From Agarivorans albus (GTDB lineage: Bacteria > Pseudomonadota > Gammaproteobacteria > Enterobacterales > Celerinatantimonadaceae): a stretch of 64,000 bases of DNA. Where the stretch lies: contig NZ_AP023032.1 in NCBI RefSeq assembly GCF_019670105.1, forward strand, positions 4,031,001-4,095,000, given 5' to 3'. Position 1 is the first letter of the stretch. Each line of letters begins with the position of its first letter. The notes under the pieces are model-generated. The model was not told where the DNA came from, searched no databases, and saw only the letters and a list, made by a program, of their open reading frames with translations. Positions 55,092-64,000 of the stretch are shown piece after piece. A program made the translations under genes and the position numbers.

Positions 55092-55709
55092 TTAGAACGG
55101 GATATCATCATCAAAGTCCATAGGAGGCTCATTAAACTGCTGAGTTGCCTGCTGTGGAGCTTGTTGAGGTGCCGGAGCTGGTTTAGGCTGTTGCTGATAA
55201 CCACCTTGCTGAGGCGCTTGCTGCTGCGGAGCTTGTTGCTGGAAACCACCTTGCTGAGCAGGGGCTGCTTGAGGCGCAGCTTGTTGCTGTTGGCCGCCCC
55301 AGTTACCTTGTTGCTGCGGGGCACCACCACCCATGTTTTGCCCTTGCCCACCACCTTGACGTCCACCTAGCATTTGCATCACGCCATTAAAGCCCTGCAC
55401 AACCACTTCGGTAGAGTAGCGATCTTGGCCACTTTGGTCTTGCCACTTACGTGTTTGTAATTGACCTTCAATGTATACTTGCGAACCTTTTTTAAGGTAC
55501 TCGCCTGCAACTTCGGCTAACTTGCCAAACAACACTACACGGTGCCATTCAGTACGCTCTTTTTGTTCACCACTTTGCTTGTCTCTCCAGCTTTCTGAAG
55601 TTGCAATAGTAATATTGGCGACGGCCCCTCCGTTTGGCATAAAACGAACTTCAGGATCTTGTCCTAAGTTACCAACCAAAATTACTTTATTAATGCCCCG
55701 AGTGGCCAT
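55092..55709 (-). CDS. ssb: Single-stranded DNA-binding protein
   Basis: A 205-residue SSB. The N-terminal OB fold reads [20 protein letters not shown] and [20 protein letters not shown] long Gln/Gly/Pro/Ala linker of about 75 residues follows, and the conserved acidic tail MDFDDDIPF binds partner repair proteins. TAGGAGCGATATAC gives a strong ribosome site before the ATG. The linker is longer than in E. coli SSB, as common in marine gammaproteobacteria. Confidence 0.97.
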   Translation of the reverse strand: MATRGINKVILVGNLGQDPEVRFMPNGGAVANITIATSESWRDKQSGEQKERTEWHRVVLFGKLAEVAGEYLKKGSQVYIEGQLQTRKWQDQSGQDRYSTEVVVQGFNGVMQMLGGRQGGGQGQNMGGGAPQQQGNWGGQQQQAAPQAAPAQQGGFQQQAPQQQAPQQGGYQQQPKPAPAPQQAPQQATQQFNEPPMDFDDDIPF

Positions 55710-55761
55710 GTATATCGCTCCTATGTTCTATCTGTTGTGGCGAGGAAGACCCGCTATCATA

Positions 55762-57132
55762 CTAGGCTGCACGCACCAAATCCAATGCTCTAGCCAATTC
55801 AAATTCTTTTGTTTTAACTTTAAGGTAAACAGTATTGTCACTTGCAATAACAACTGCTTCTACAACCCCAGGTAAAACCTGCAGTTTTTCTAAAATGCTA
55901 GCAGGTTGATCGGGAGATGATATCGTTAATGAATAACTTTTTATGCCACTTTGCGCACGCAATCCTAAACTCACAACGATCCAAATAATCAATAGAGCAA
56001 TAGCAAACCAACTTACTAAATTTGCCCCGCCAGCCGTGTACAAAACGCCAGCACTAGAGCCACCTATAAATGCCCCCAAAAACTGACTAGTAGAAAATAC
56101 ACCAAGTGCAGCGCCTTTGTTGCCCGGAGGGCACAAATTAGAAATTAGCGCTGGTAAACTGGCTTCCAAATAATTAAAGCCAACAAAAAACACTGCCAAA
56201 ATTACTCCCAACACCCAAACCGAGGAACCGTTAATCAATAACAAAGCGTTGGCAAATAACAACAAACTAATAGCAAATATGAAGAAAGCACGCTGCTGAT
56301 TACGCTTCGCTGCAATGATCAACAAGGGCACCATCAATACAAAAGAAATAAGAACAGCTGGCAAATACACTTGCCAATGATTTTCGGCATTTAGGCCTGC
56401 GTCAAGCAAACGAAACGGCATTACAACAAACAAAGCGGTAAGCACTAAGTGTAAGGTAAACACCCCCCAATCTAAGCGCAGCAACTGAGGATGTTTAAGT
56501 AACTCAAGCATCTGTTTAGAGTTAGCACTTACTTCACCACTAGGTGCTTTAGAATCAGCACTTGGTACAGCAAATTGCACCACAAACATTGCGAACAGGG
56601 ATAATACAGCAATCAACCAAAACAGACCCGACAAGCCAAGATAAGCAGAGAGAATGGGCCCTAAAACCAGTGAGGCAGCAAACGATAAACCAATGCTAAC
56701 ACCAATAAAGGCCATTACTTTCGCACGCTGGGTTTCTCGGCTTAAATCAGCAGCTAAGGCCATCACCGTGCTAGCGATAGCGCCCATGCCTTGCAAGGCA
56801 CGCCCTAACGCGATGCCATAAATAGAATCAGCTGTAGCAGCCACTACTGAGCCAAACGCAAAAATACTTAATCCCAAGAAGATAATCGGCTTACGGCCAA
56901 CTTTGTCGGACAACCAACCCATGGGGATTTGAAACATTGCCTGGGTTAAGCCATAGGCACCAATTGCGAAGCCCACCCACAAAGGCGAGAAGCCCACAAG
57001 TTCTTGGCCATAAACGGCTAATACTGGCATTAACATAAACAAACCGGCCATGCGCAAGGCAAATAACAAAGCCAATGAATAGGCTGCGCGCTTCTCTGTA
57101 GGGTTTAATCGTTCGTCTAGGTTCATAACCAT
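55762..57132 (-). CDS. MFS transporter, YajR-like with C-terminal YAM domain
   Basis: A protein of about 456 residues with 12 membrane helices. The MFS signature is GWLSDKVGRKP, followed by FGSVVAATADSIYGIALGRALQGMGA. The last 65 residues form a small ferredoxin-like domain (LEKLQVLPGVVEAVVIASDNTVYLKVKTK, read in two parts) as in E. coli YajR. The substrate is unknown. I start it at the ATG 57132; an ATG at 57126 fits the family start slightly better. It lies between ssb and the divergent uvrA, an order seen in related marine bacteria. Confidence 0.88.
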   Translation of the reverse strand: MVMNLDERLNPTEKRAAYSLALLFALRMAGLFMLMPVLAVYGQELVGFSPLWVGFAIGAYGLTQAMFQIPMGWLSDKVGRKPIIFLGLSIFAFGSVVAATADSIYGIALGRALQGMGAIASTVMALAADLSRETQRAKVMAFIGVSIGLSFAASLVLGPILSAYLGLSGLFWLIAVLSLFAMFVVQFAVPSADSKAPSGEVSANSKQMLELLKHPQLLRLDWGVFTLHLVLTALFVVMPFRLLDAGLNAENHWQVYLPAVLISFVLMVPLLIIAAKRNQQRAFFIFAISLLLFANALLLINGSSVWVLGVILAVFFVGFNYLEASLPALISNLCPPGNKGAALGVFSTSQFLGAFIGGSSAGVLYTAGGANLVSWFAIALLIIWIVVSLGLRAQSGIKSYSLTISSPDQPASILEKLQVLPGVVEAVVIASDNTVYLKVKTKEFELARALDLVRAA

Positions 57133-57297
57133 CAAAAATACGTCATTAAAGAACCGGCAATGCTATCACAAGCAGCAAGCCGCAAACCAGCGCAAGATGG
57201 TCAGCAAGTAATAAGTAAGCGCTCGGCTTTTCAACGGCGCATTTCAATAAATTATGTGTAATACTGGGCGATTTAGTGCAGCAGTGAACAGCTAACA

Positions 57298-60132
57298 ATG
57301 GACAGTATTGATATTCGTGGTGCCCGCACCCACAACCTTAAGAACATTTCACTGACCCTCCCTCGCGATAAGCTAATTGTTATCACTGGCTTGTCGGGAT
57401 CTGGGAAATCTTCTCTCGCATTCGATACACTTTACGCAGAAGGTCAGCGACGCTATGTAGAGTCTCTTTCTGCTTATGCTCGCCAGTTCCTGTCATTAAT
57501 GGAAAAGCCCGATGTTGATCATATCGAAGGTTTATCACCAGCTATTTCTATCGAGCAAAAATCAACATCTCACAACCCGCGCTCTACAGTGGGAACCATT
57601 ACCGAAATTTACGACTATTTGCGCTTACTTTATGCTCGCGTCGGTGAGCCTCGCTGTCCTCATCATAACGAACCGCTAGCTGCACAAACCATTAGCCAAA
57701 TGGTTGATAAAGTTTTTGAGGAGCCAGAAAATAGCAAGCTGATGTTGTTAGCCCCGATAATACGAGACCGCAAAGGCGAACATGTAAAAACTCTGGAAAA
57801 CTTAGCGGCACAAGGTTTTATTCGGGCACGCATAGATGGAGAAGTGTGTGACTTAAGCGATCCTCCAGAGCTAGAGCTGCACAAAAAACACAATATTGAA
57901 GTGGTGATTGATCGCTTTAAAGTTCGCGCCAGTGAAGATTTAGCCCAACGTTTGGCCGAATCTTTTGAAACAGCCCTAGAGCTTGCCGAGGGCACTGCCA
58001 TTTTAGTTGACATGGACAGCGGCGAAACTCGCCAACTGTTCTCGGCAAATTTTGCCTGCCCAATATGTGGCTACAGTATGACCGAACTAGAGCCAAGGAT
58101 ATTCTCCTTTAATAACCCAGCTGGGGCTTGCCAAACCTGTGATGGTTTAGGTGTGGATCAATTCTTCGACGATAAGAAGGTGATTGTAAATCCTGAGCTT
58201 AGTTTATCAGGCGGTGCCATCCGCGGTTGGGACAAACGCAACTTCTACTATTACCAAATGCTCAAGTCATTAGCGGCGCATTTCGAGTTTAACTTAGATA
58301 TGGCCTTTCAAGACCTTAGCGACAAACACCAAAAAGTGATTTTGCATGGCTCGGGCCGCACCAGTATTGAGTTCAAATACATGAACGATCGCGGTGATGT
58401 TACCGTGCGCAAACACCCTTTTGAAGGGATCATTCCCAATATGCGTCGCCGCTATAAAGAAACCGAATCAAACGCGGTACGCGAAGAGTTGGCCAAATTC
58501 ATTAGCAACCAAGAATGTCCAGGCTGTGGCGGCAGTCGGTTGCGCGAAGAAGCTCGCAATGTATTTATTGGTAGAACTAACCTTCCGGAAGTGAGCTGTA
58601 AGTCCATTGGCGAAGCCATGGACTTTTTTGAAGCGCTCAATCTAACAGGCCAACGAGCACAAATTGCCGACAAAATCCTAAAAGAGATTTGTGAGAGGCT
58701 TAAGTTTTTAATCAACGTGGGCCTCGATTACCTTTCGTTAGATCGCAGTGCCGACACATTATCTGGCGGCGAAGCGCAACGAATAAGACTCGCCAGCCAA
58801 ATTGGCGCAGGTCTAGTCGGTGTTATGTATGTGCTCGACGAACCGTCTATCGGCTTACACCAACGCGATAACGAGCGCTTACTCGCCACTCTCAACCATC
58901 TACGTGATTTGGGCAATACCGTAATAGTGGTAGAACATGATGAAGATGCCATTCGAGCCGCAGACTATATCGTAGACATTGGCCCAGGCGCTGGTGTACA
59001 TGGCGGAGAAGTTGTTGCTCAAGGTTCAATGCAACAAGTGATTGATACCCCAAGCTCACTTACTGGACAGTATTTATCTGGCAGTAAATCGATAGCAGTA
59101 CCTAGCAAGCGACAAGAAGGCTCAGGCGATTACTTAAGCCTACTCGGCGCTAGTGGCAACAACCTCAAGAATGTAGATTTGCATATCCCACTAGGCCTGC
59201 TTACCTGTATAACAGGTGTATCGGGTAGCGGTAAATCTACCTTAATCAACGATACTTTATATAAAATTGCTCAAAAGGCGCTCAATGGTGCAGCTGGCGA
59301 AGATATCGCTCCACACAAATCGGTAAAAGGCCTCGATAAACTCGATAAAGTGGTTGATATAGACCAAAGCCCGATCGGCAGAACACCGCGTTCCAACCCC
59401 GCTACCTATACCGGGATCTTCACTCCTATTCGTGAATTATTCGCTGCAACGCAAGAAGCCCGTTCAAGAGGTTACAAACCCGGTCGCTTTAGCTTTAACG
59501 TAAAAGGTGGCCGCTGTGAAGCCTGCCAAGGAGACGGCGTTATTAAAGTAGAGATGCATTTTTTACCCGATGTGTATGTGCCCTGCGACGTATGTAAAAG
59601 CAAACGCTATAACCGCGAAACTTTAGAGATTAAGTATAAAGGCAAGAGTATTCATCAAATTCTGGAAATGACGGTAGAGGAAGCTCGCCCCTTCTTTGAT
59701 GCTGTGCCAGCGATTGCCAGAAAATTGCAAACCTTGATTGATGTTGGCCTTACCTACATCAAGCTCGGTCAGTCGGCTACTACCTTATCGGGCGGCGAAG
59801 CTCAACGAGTTAAGCTCGCTCGCGAACTTAGCAAGCGCGATACAGGGCAAACCCTTTATATTCTTGATGAACCAACCACAGGCTTGCACTTTCATGATAT
59901 TGAGTTGCTGTTAGAGGTTATTCATCGCTTACGTGACCATGGTAATACTATTGTTGTAATTGAACACAACCTAGATGTCGTTAAAACCGCAGATTGGATT
60001 GTCGATCTTGGGCCAGAAGGGGGCAAAGGTGGCGGAGAAATTCTAGTTGCTGGCACTCCGGAAGATATCGTTAGTGAACCGCGCTCACATACTGCCCGAT
60101 TCTTAAAACCAATGCTAATAAATCAAAAATAA
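57298..60132 (+). CDS. uvrA: Excinuclease ABC subunit A
   Basis: A 944-residue ATPase that recognises DNA damage and loads UvrB in nucleotide excision repair. It opens [16 protein letters not shown]. Walker A motifs are [13 protein letters not shown] and [16 protein letters not shown] signatures are [12 protein letters not shown] and [12 protein letters not shown], and zinc-finger Cys pairs include CPICGY/CQTCDG and CEACQG/CDVC. Length matches the family. I looked for a LexA box in the 160 nt upstream and found no convincing one. Confidence 0.98.
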   Translation: MDSIDIRGARTHNLKNISLTLPRDKLIVITGLSGSGKSSLAFDTLYAEGQRRYVESLSAYARQFLSLMEKPDVDHIEGLSPAISIEQKSTSHNPRSTVGTITEIYDYLRLLYARVGEPRCPHHNEPLAAQTISQMVDKVFEEPENSKLMLLAPIIRDRKGEHVKTLENLAAQGFIRARIDGEVCDLSDPPELELHKKHNIEVVIDRFKVRASEDLAQRLAESFETALELAEGTAILVDMDSGETRQLFSANFACPICGYSMTELEPRIFSFNNPAGACQTCDGLGVDQFFDDKKVIVNPELSLSGGAIRGWDKRNFYYYQMLKSLAAHFEFNLDMAFQDLSDKHQKVILHGSGRTSIEFKYMNDRGDVTVRKHPFEGIIPNMRRRYKETESNAVREELAKFISNQECPGCGGSRLREEARNVFIGRTNLPEVSCKSIGEAMDFFEALNLTGQRAQIADKILKEICERLKFLINVGLDYLSLDRSADTLSGGEAQRIRLASQIGAGLVGVMYVLDEPSIGLHQRDNERLLATLNHLRDLGNTVIVVEHDEDAIRAADYIVDIGPGAGVHGGEVVAQGSMQQVIDTPSSLTGQYLSGSKSIAVPSKRQEGSGDYLSLLGASGNNLKNVDLHIPLGLLTCITGVSGSGKSTLINDTLYKIAQKALNGAAGEDIAPHKSVKGLDKLDKVVDIDQSPIGRTPRSNPATYTGIFTPIRELFAATQEARSRGYKPGRFSFNVKGGRCEACQGDGVIKVEMHFLPDVYVPCDVCKSKRYNRETLEIKYKGKSIHQILEMTVEEARPFFDAVPAIARKLQTLIDVGLTYIKLGQSATTLSGGEAQRVKLARELSKRDTGQTLYILDEPTTGLHFHDIELLLEVIHRLRDHGNTIVVIEHNLDVVKTADWIVDLGPEGGKGGGEILVAGTPEDIVSEPRSHTARFLKPMLINQK

Positions 60133-60162
60133 GGCCAAAAGCCAGATTATCAAGGATGTAAC

Positions 60163-62067
60163 ATGCTATCGAAGTTTAGCCTAGAGCGTACTTTTTTTTA
60201 TGTATTTTCTGCAATGATGTTGCTAGGCATGCATTACTTTCAACACAACCAAGGTGGAACAGGCCTAGCCCTCCCTTTTAATTTGGTTATATGGTGCTTT
60301 GCTAGCATTCTCATCGGCCTTGGCCTTATTAAAGTGAGTCAATCGCAAACTTTGCGCTATAACAAAACACTTATCGGTTTAGCTATTTGTGCTTTGGGCT
60401 TATGGATCCCACTGTTTTATCCAAATGCTGAATTTGGCGCTTTTGCTTTAGACCGTTTAATCGGATTGGCAGCAGGTTTACTGCTTATCTTCTCCATTAT
60501 TCAGCTCGAAATAAGCCAAAAGCAATGGCACCAAATGATGTACGTGATTGTTGCAGCAGTCTTAATCGAGAGCCTTTATGCATTAACCCAAATGCACCTA
60601 TTAACAGAGGGTAATTGGGTCGGCTTTAATGTTAATTCAACCAGAGCTGCCGGCATTTTTCAGCAACCGAATGTATTAGGAACCTTTGTGCTGTTTGGCA
60701 TTGCCATATCCGCTTGGTTGTTGTCACAACAAGCTATAAACAAAAAATGGCAGCTCTTACTTATACTTGTAACTAGCTTTGCAGCAACATGGGTATGTTT
60801 CTTAACAGGATCTAGGACAACAGTAGTAGCGTTGTTTCTAATACTCCCGCTAATGGCTCCTAACCTATTTAGAACTGCAAATTTATCGCACCTTAGATGG
60901 TGGCTAGTTAGTATTTTGTTGGGCGTTTTTGCACCTACGCTTCCCGAACTATTCAATTCTAACGAAGCAAGAGATGCCTTAGGAGGCGTAACAACAGCTT
61001 ATAGAGTAACAATGCTTGAGGTTAGTTGGCAGCTGTTTAAGCAGCAACCGTTGCTAGGTTGGGGTTATGGTGCTTATGACGGTGTTTACCATGGGGCGCA
61101 AGCTTTACTTAATCAACAAAGCTTAATCGATGGTTATCATTTTAATGTAGCTCACCCCCATAACGAACTAGCTTATTGGGCGGTTGAAGGTGGACTTCTG
61201 CCAGTCACAGCTTTGTTCGCGATGGCTTTCCTAATAATAACGAGCATGCTCAAACAAAGCTGGGCTAAGGGATTATTTTATTTTGCAATATTGTTTCCTA
61301 GCCTACTTCACTGCATGACTGAACTGCCTTTTTATCACTCTGCGGTCTTATGGATTCTATTCTGCACATTAATCAGTCAGATCCTAAAAAATGAAGAAAT
61401 TGTAGTCAAAACGTTCCCGGCTAAATTTGCCCCAAAGATATTTGGAGTTCTAATTCCATGCTTCACTATCGTGTTCATGGCAACTGGATTACAGGCCATC
61501 CATAAAATCACCCAATTTGAACGAACCGGTAGTACAAATGCAGCTTTGCTCGAAGAAGTGATCAATCCAGTACCCTTGCAAACTCGCTATGAATTCAACG
61601 CTATGTCATTTAGGTTAAACGCAGCTTTGTCTTTAGATCTCAAAGAAGAACTTAAAGGCTACCTAGCATGGTCAGAAAAGCTGTTAAAGAGGCAAGCCAG
61701 AACTGAACATTTTTATAATCGCTCAGTTGCTTTACGAGCCCTAGGCTTAAACGACCAAGCAAAAGCTAATGACAAACTGGCTAACGATATATATCCAAAC
61801 TTTGAACGTGTATCCTATAAGCTTGTTTCAGCAACTAATGGCGGCGAGGAAACACTACGACAGTACTTGCTATGGAATAAAGCAGAGATTGAAAAGACTC
61901 CTTTACCACAACTATATATTCACCAGATTAACGCTTTGGTGAAGCTAGGTGATATTAAACCAGCTGTAGATATGCTTATAGAAGCACAACACAAACTCCC
62001 TGAAAAAATTAGTTTGAATAGTGTTCCGAGTTTAAAACCCTATATTAAGATTCAAACGCCTAGTTAA
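60163..62067 (+). CDS. PglL/Wzy-type O-oligosaccharyltransferase or ligase
   Basis: A 634-residue membrane protein with about 12 helices. It has NSTRAAGIFQQPNVLGTFVL (PglL signature), WVCFLTGSRTT, LGWGYGAYDGVY and the essential-His loop VAHPHNELAYWAVEGG, typical of PglL_A/Wzy_C enzymes. The C-terminal 170 residues are soluble and helical. It probably transfers a lipid-linked glycan to a pilin or other protein in the periplasm. AAGGA precedes the ATG; it follows uvrA by 30 nt. It is apart from the main polysaccharide cluster. Confidence 0.85.
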   Translation: MLSKFSLERTFFYVFSAMMLLGMHYFQHNQGGTGLALPFNLVIWCFASILIGLGLIKVSQSQTLRYNKTLIGLAICALGLWIPLFYPNAEFGAFALDRLIGLAAGLLLIFSIIQLEISQKQWHQMMYVIVAAVLIESLYALTQMHLLTEGNWVGFNVNSTRAAGIFQQPNVLGTFVLFGIAISAWLLSQQAINKKWQLLLILVTSFAATWVCFLTGSRTTVVALFLILPLMAPNLFRTANLSHLRWWLVSILLGVFAPTLPELFNSNEARDALGGVTTAYRVTMLEVSWQLFKQQPLLGWGYGAYDGVYHGAQALLNQQSLIDGYHFNVAHPHNELAYWAVEGGLLPVTALFAMAFLIITSMLKQSWAKGLFYFAILFPSLLHCMTELPFYHSAVLWILFCTLISQILKNEEIVVKTFPAKFAPKIFGVLIPCFTIVFMATGLQAIHKITQFERTGSTNAALLEEVINPVPLQTRYEFNAMSFRLNAALSLDLKEELKGYLAWSEKLLKRQARTEHFYNRSVALRALGLNDQAKANDKLANDIYPNFERVSYKLVSATNGGEETLRQYLLWNKAEIEKTPLPQLYIHQINALVKLGDIKPAVDMLIEAQHKLPEKISLNSVPSLKPYIKIQTPS

Positions 62068-62079
62068 GTAAAAGCATAG

Positions 62080-62109
62080 GTGGTAAGCAAAACTAGTTTT
62101 GTTTACCAC
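62080..62109 (+). terminator. Hairpin after the PglL-like gene
   Basis: A long near-perfect stem starting GTGGTAAGCAAAAC and closing with TTTACCAC, with one G-T pair and a 4-nt loop, 12 nt after the stop codon. It may act as a terminator; the T-tract is within the stem. Confidence 0.6.
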
Positions 62110-62687
62110 TAGCAGTTTTGTTCAAGCCAAATCATCCTCAGTTTACCGGTTGTAAGCTCGAAAACTCTTTTTAGTAAGAATTGCGCCAACGCCTCCTGCT
62201 CTCAGAATAATCATTAGTTCCACAGTCGTCGAAGAATCGGATACTCACTTCAACGGGAGTGAGCTTGGCCAGCTCCACCCAGAGTTGTTTGACTAATTCG
62301 AAAGTACCTTTCTAATCTAAGGTTTTAATAAGCCCTACAACTATCATGTAAGTCAGAATCTAAAGCCTGCTAGCAACAAGAGGGTTTTGTTATTTCGAAT
62401 TTTGACCCAACCACACACCTAGTATACCTCCTAGAATCCAATACCTTAAGAAAAAGTCCCTCAACACTATCTGCATAGACTTAGACGATGAACACATGCG
62501 ACCACTAAGTATCAACGAGTTAAGCAAGCGGGCGAGCCTTGCTAAAAAACACGCCAAACGTAATCACTGGTCGACCTTGTATGTACAAGAGGGTGATGTC
62601 TGTGATGCGCTAGGTTAGTGCTGTTGATGAATCTATAGAGGTTCGAGTGATTGGTATGCCTGGGCGACTAAACCGCAGGCAATAAAA
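62110..62687. other. Gap with coding-like fragments, probably decayed
   Basis: A gap of 578 nt between the PglL-like gene and the rRNA operon has no complete gene. Two short open stretches look coding-like in composition. The first is 62171-62311 on the minus strand (46 codons, no start codon; it includes ELAKLTPVEVSIRFFDD). The second is 62496-62618 on the plus strand (40 codons from ATG; it includes LSINELSKRASLAKKHAKRN). In the plus-strand stretch the open frame extends upstream of the ATG. They may be remnants of lost genes; I cannot assign families. Confidence 0.4.
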
Positions 62688-62713
62688 AAGCCCTCGTCGT
62701 AAGACGAGGGCTT
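62688..62713 (-). terminator. Distal terminator of the rRNA operon
   Basis: An 11-bp perfect stem AAGCCCTCGTC / GACGAGGGCTT with a GTAA loop and, on the minus strand, a following T-run (CTTTTTTATT). Confidence 0.93.
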
Positions 62714-62839
62714 AGTATAGGAGCCTAGCGGTGGTCAGGTGCGCGCCATAGCTGCTTGTGCTTCAGCGGAACAAAACTGCGTTTTATCTTTAACCGCCTC
62801 CGCCCTACTTTTGAAAGCAGGCCACGCTAAACACAAACA

Positions 62840-62869
62840 AAAAGGGCTTCCCAATCGGGAAGCCCTTTT
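62840..62869 (-). terminator. Proximal terminator after 5S rRNA
   Basis: A 13-bp perfect stem AAAAGGGCTTCCC / GGGAAGCCCTTTT with a 4-nt loop, 12 nt after the 5S 3' end on the minus strand, with further T beyond. Confidence 0.92.
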
Positions 62870-62880
62870 CGATAATGAGA

Positions 62881-62998
62881 GCCTGGCGGTGACCTACTTT
62901 CACATGGGGAAGCCCCACACTATCATCGGCGCAGTTGCGTTTCACTTCTGAGTTCGGCATGGAGTCAGGTGGGTCCACAACGCTATTGCCACCAGGCA
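62881..62998 (-). rRNA. rrf: 5S ribosomal RNA
   Basis: The minus strand reads TGCCTGGTGGCAATAGCG at its 5' end and ends GTAGGTCACCGCCAGGC, closing the terminal stem. Internal blocks CCATGCCGAACTCAGAAGTG and GTGTGGGGCTTCCCCATG match gammaproteobacterial 5S. Length is about 118 nt; ends are accurate to 1-2 nt. The 110-nt spacer to 23S holds one short hairpin (CAACACC / GGTGTTG, 63087-63105) and no tRNA. Confidence 0.97.
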
Positions 62999-63108
62999 AA
63001 AACTGTTGTCTTTAACATTCGAAAAAGCTGAAATACCTCATGAGCACTAACAAGTATTCATGGTTTCTAAATAAAGTATCTATAAGCAACACCCTTTAGG
63101 TGTTGTAT

Positions 63109-64000
<892 letters not shown>

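Noticed and set aside
57136..57297. LexA/SOS box before uvrA
   Set aside because: Only CTG and CAG half-sites 12 nt apart are present (consensus spacing is 10), with no AT-rich core. The ssb upstream region also lacks one.

Overview
The window looks like the chromosome of a marine gammaproteobacterium of the Alteromonadales/Vibrionales type. This rests on the cysJIH order, a DctPQM TRAP system with DctB/DctD control, YtfJ, a YajR-type transporter between uvrA and ssb, and 5S/23S sequence close to the gammaproteobacterial consensus. The genus is not proven; an Agarivorans-like organism is only a guess. Base composition is moderate (mid-40s % G+C by eye) and even. I see no insertion sequence, phage or CRISPR array.

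Layout. 1-3.5 kb: the 5' end of mpl and five small, mostly exported or uncharacterised proteins. 3.5-7.8 kb: cysJIH sulfite/PAPS reduction operon. 7.9-14.3 kb: dctBD two-component system and the dctPQM C4-dicarboxylate TRAP operon, with a clear sigma-54 promoter before dctP. 14.4-54.1 kb: one large exosortase A (XrtA)/PEP-CTERM and exopolysaccharide locus. 54.3-62.1 kb: a secreted serine protease, ssb, a YajR-like transporter, uvrA and a PglL/Wzy-type ligase. 62.1-62.7 kb: a stretch that looks decayed. 62.7-64 kb: the 3' end of an rRNA operon on the minus strand (5S and the 3' part of 23S).

The XrtA locus contains prsR, prsK, the associated ATPase, an outer-membrane barrel, a tyrosine autokinase, a chain-length protein, an export lipoprotein, an EpsB-type priming transferase and exosortase A. 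It continues with about 17 glycosyltransferase, deacetylase, acyl/pyruvyl transferase, flippase, ligase and sugar-nucleotide genes, then prsT, a FeeM-like acyltransferase, two paralogous PEP-CTERM proteins and a ThiF-like E1 enzyme. The sugar-nucleotide pair closely resembles TviB/TviC of Vi antigen, so the polymer probably contains an N-acetylhexosaminuronic acid.

The strongest new observation is regulatory. Both PEP-CTERM genes have a near-consensus -24/-12 sigma-54 promoter. Exactly 62 nt upstream of each lies a 23-bp element matching at 21 of 23 positions. This is what an enhancer site for the sigma-54 activator PrsR, encoded in the same locus, should look like. Other points worth attention are a PP-loop ATPase of unknown function in the polysaccharide cluster, the grouping of ThiF-like, PEP-CTERM and FeeM-like genes, a Tyr/Gly repeat tail on the autokinase that overlaps the next gene's start, and a transglutaminase-like protein lacking its catalytic residues.
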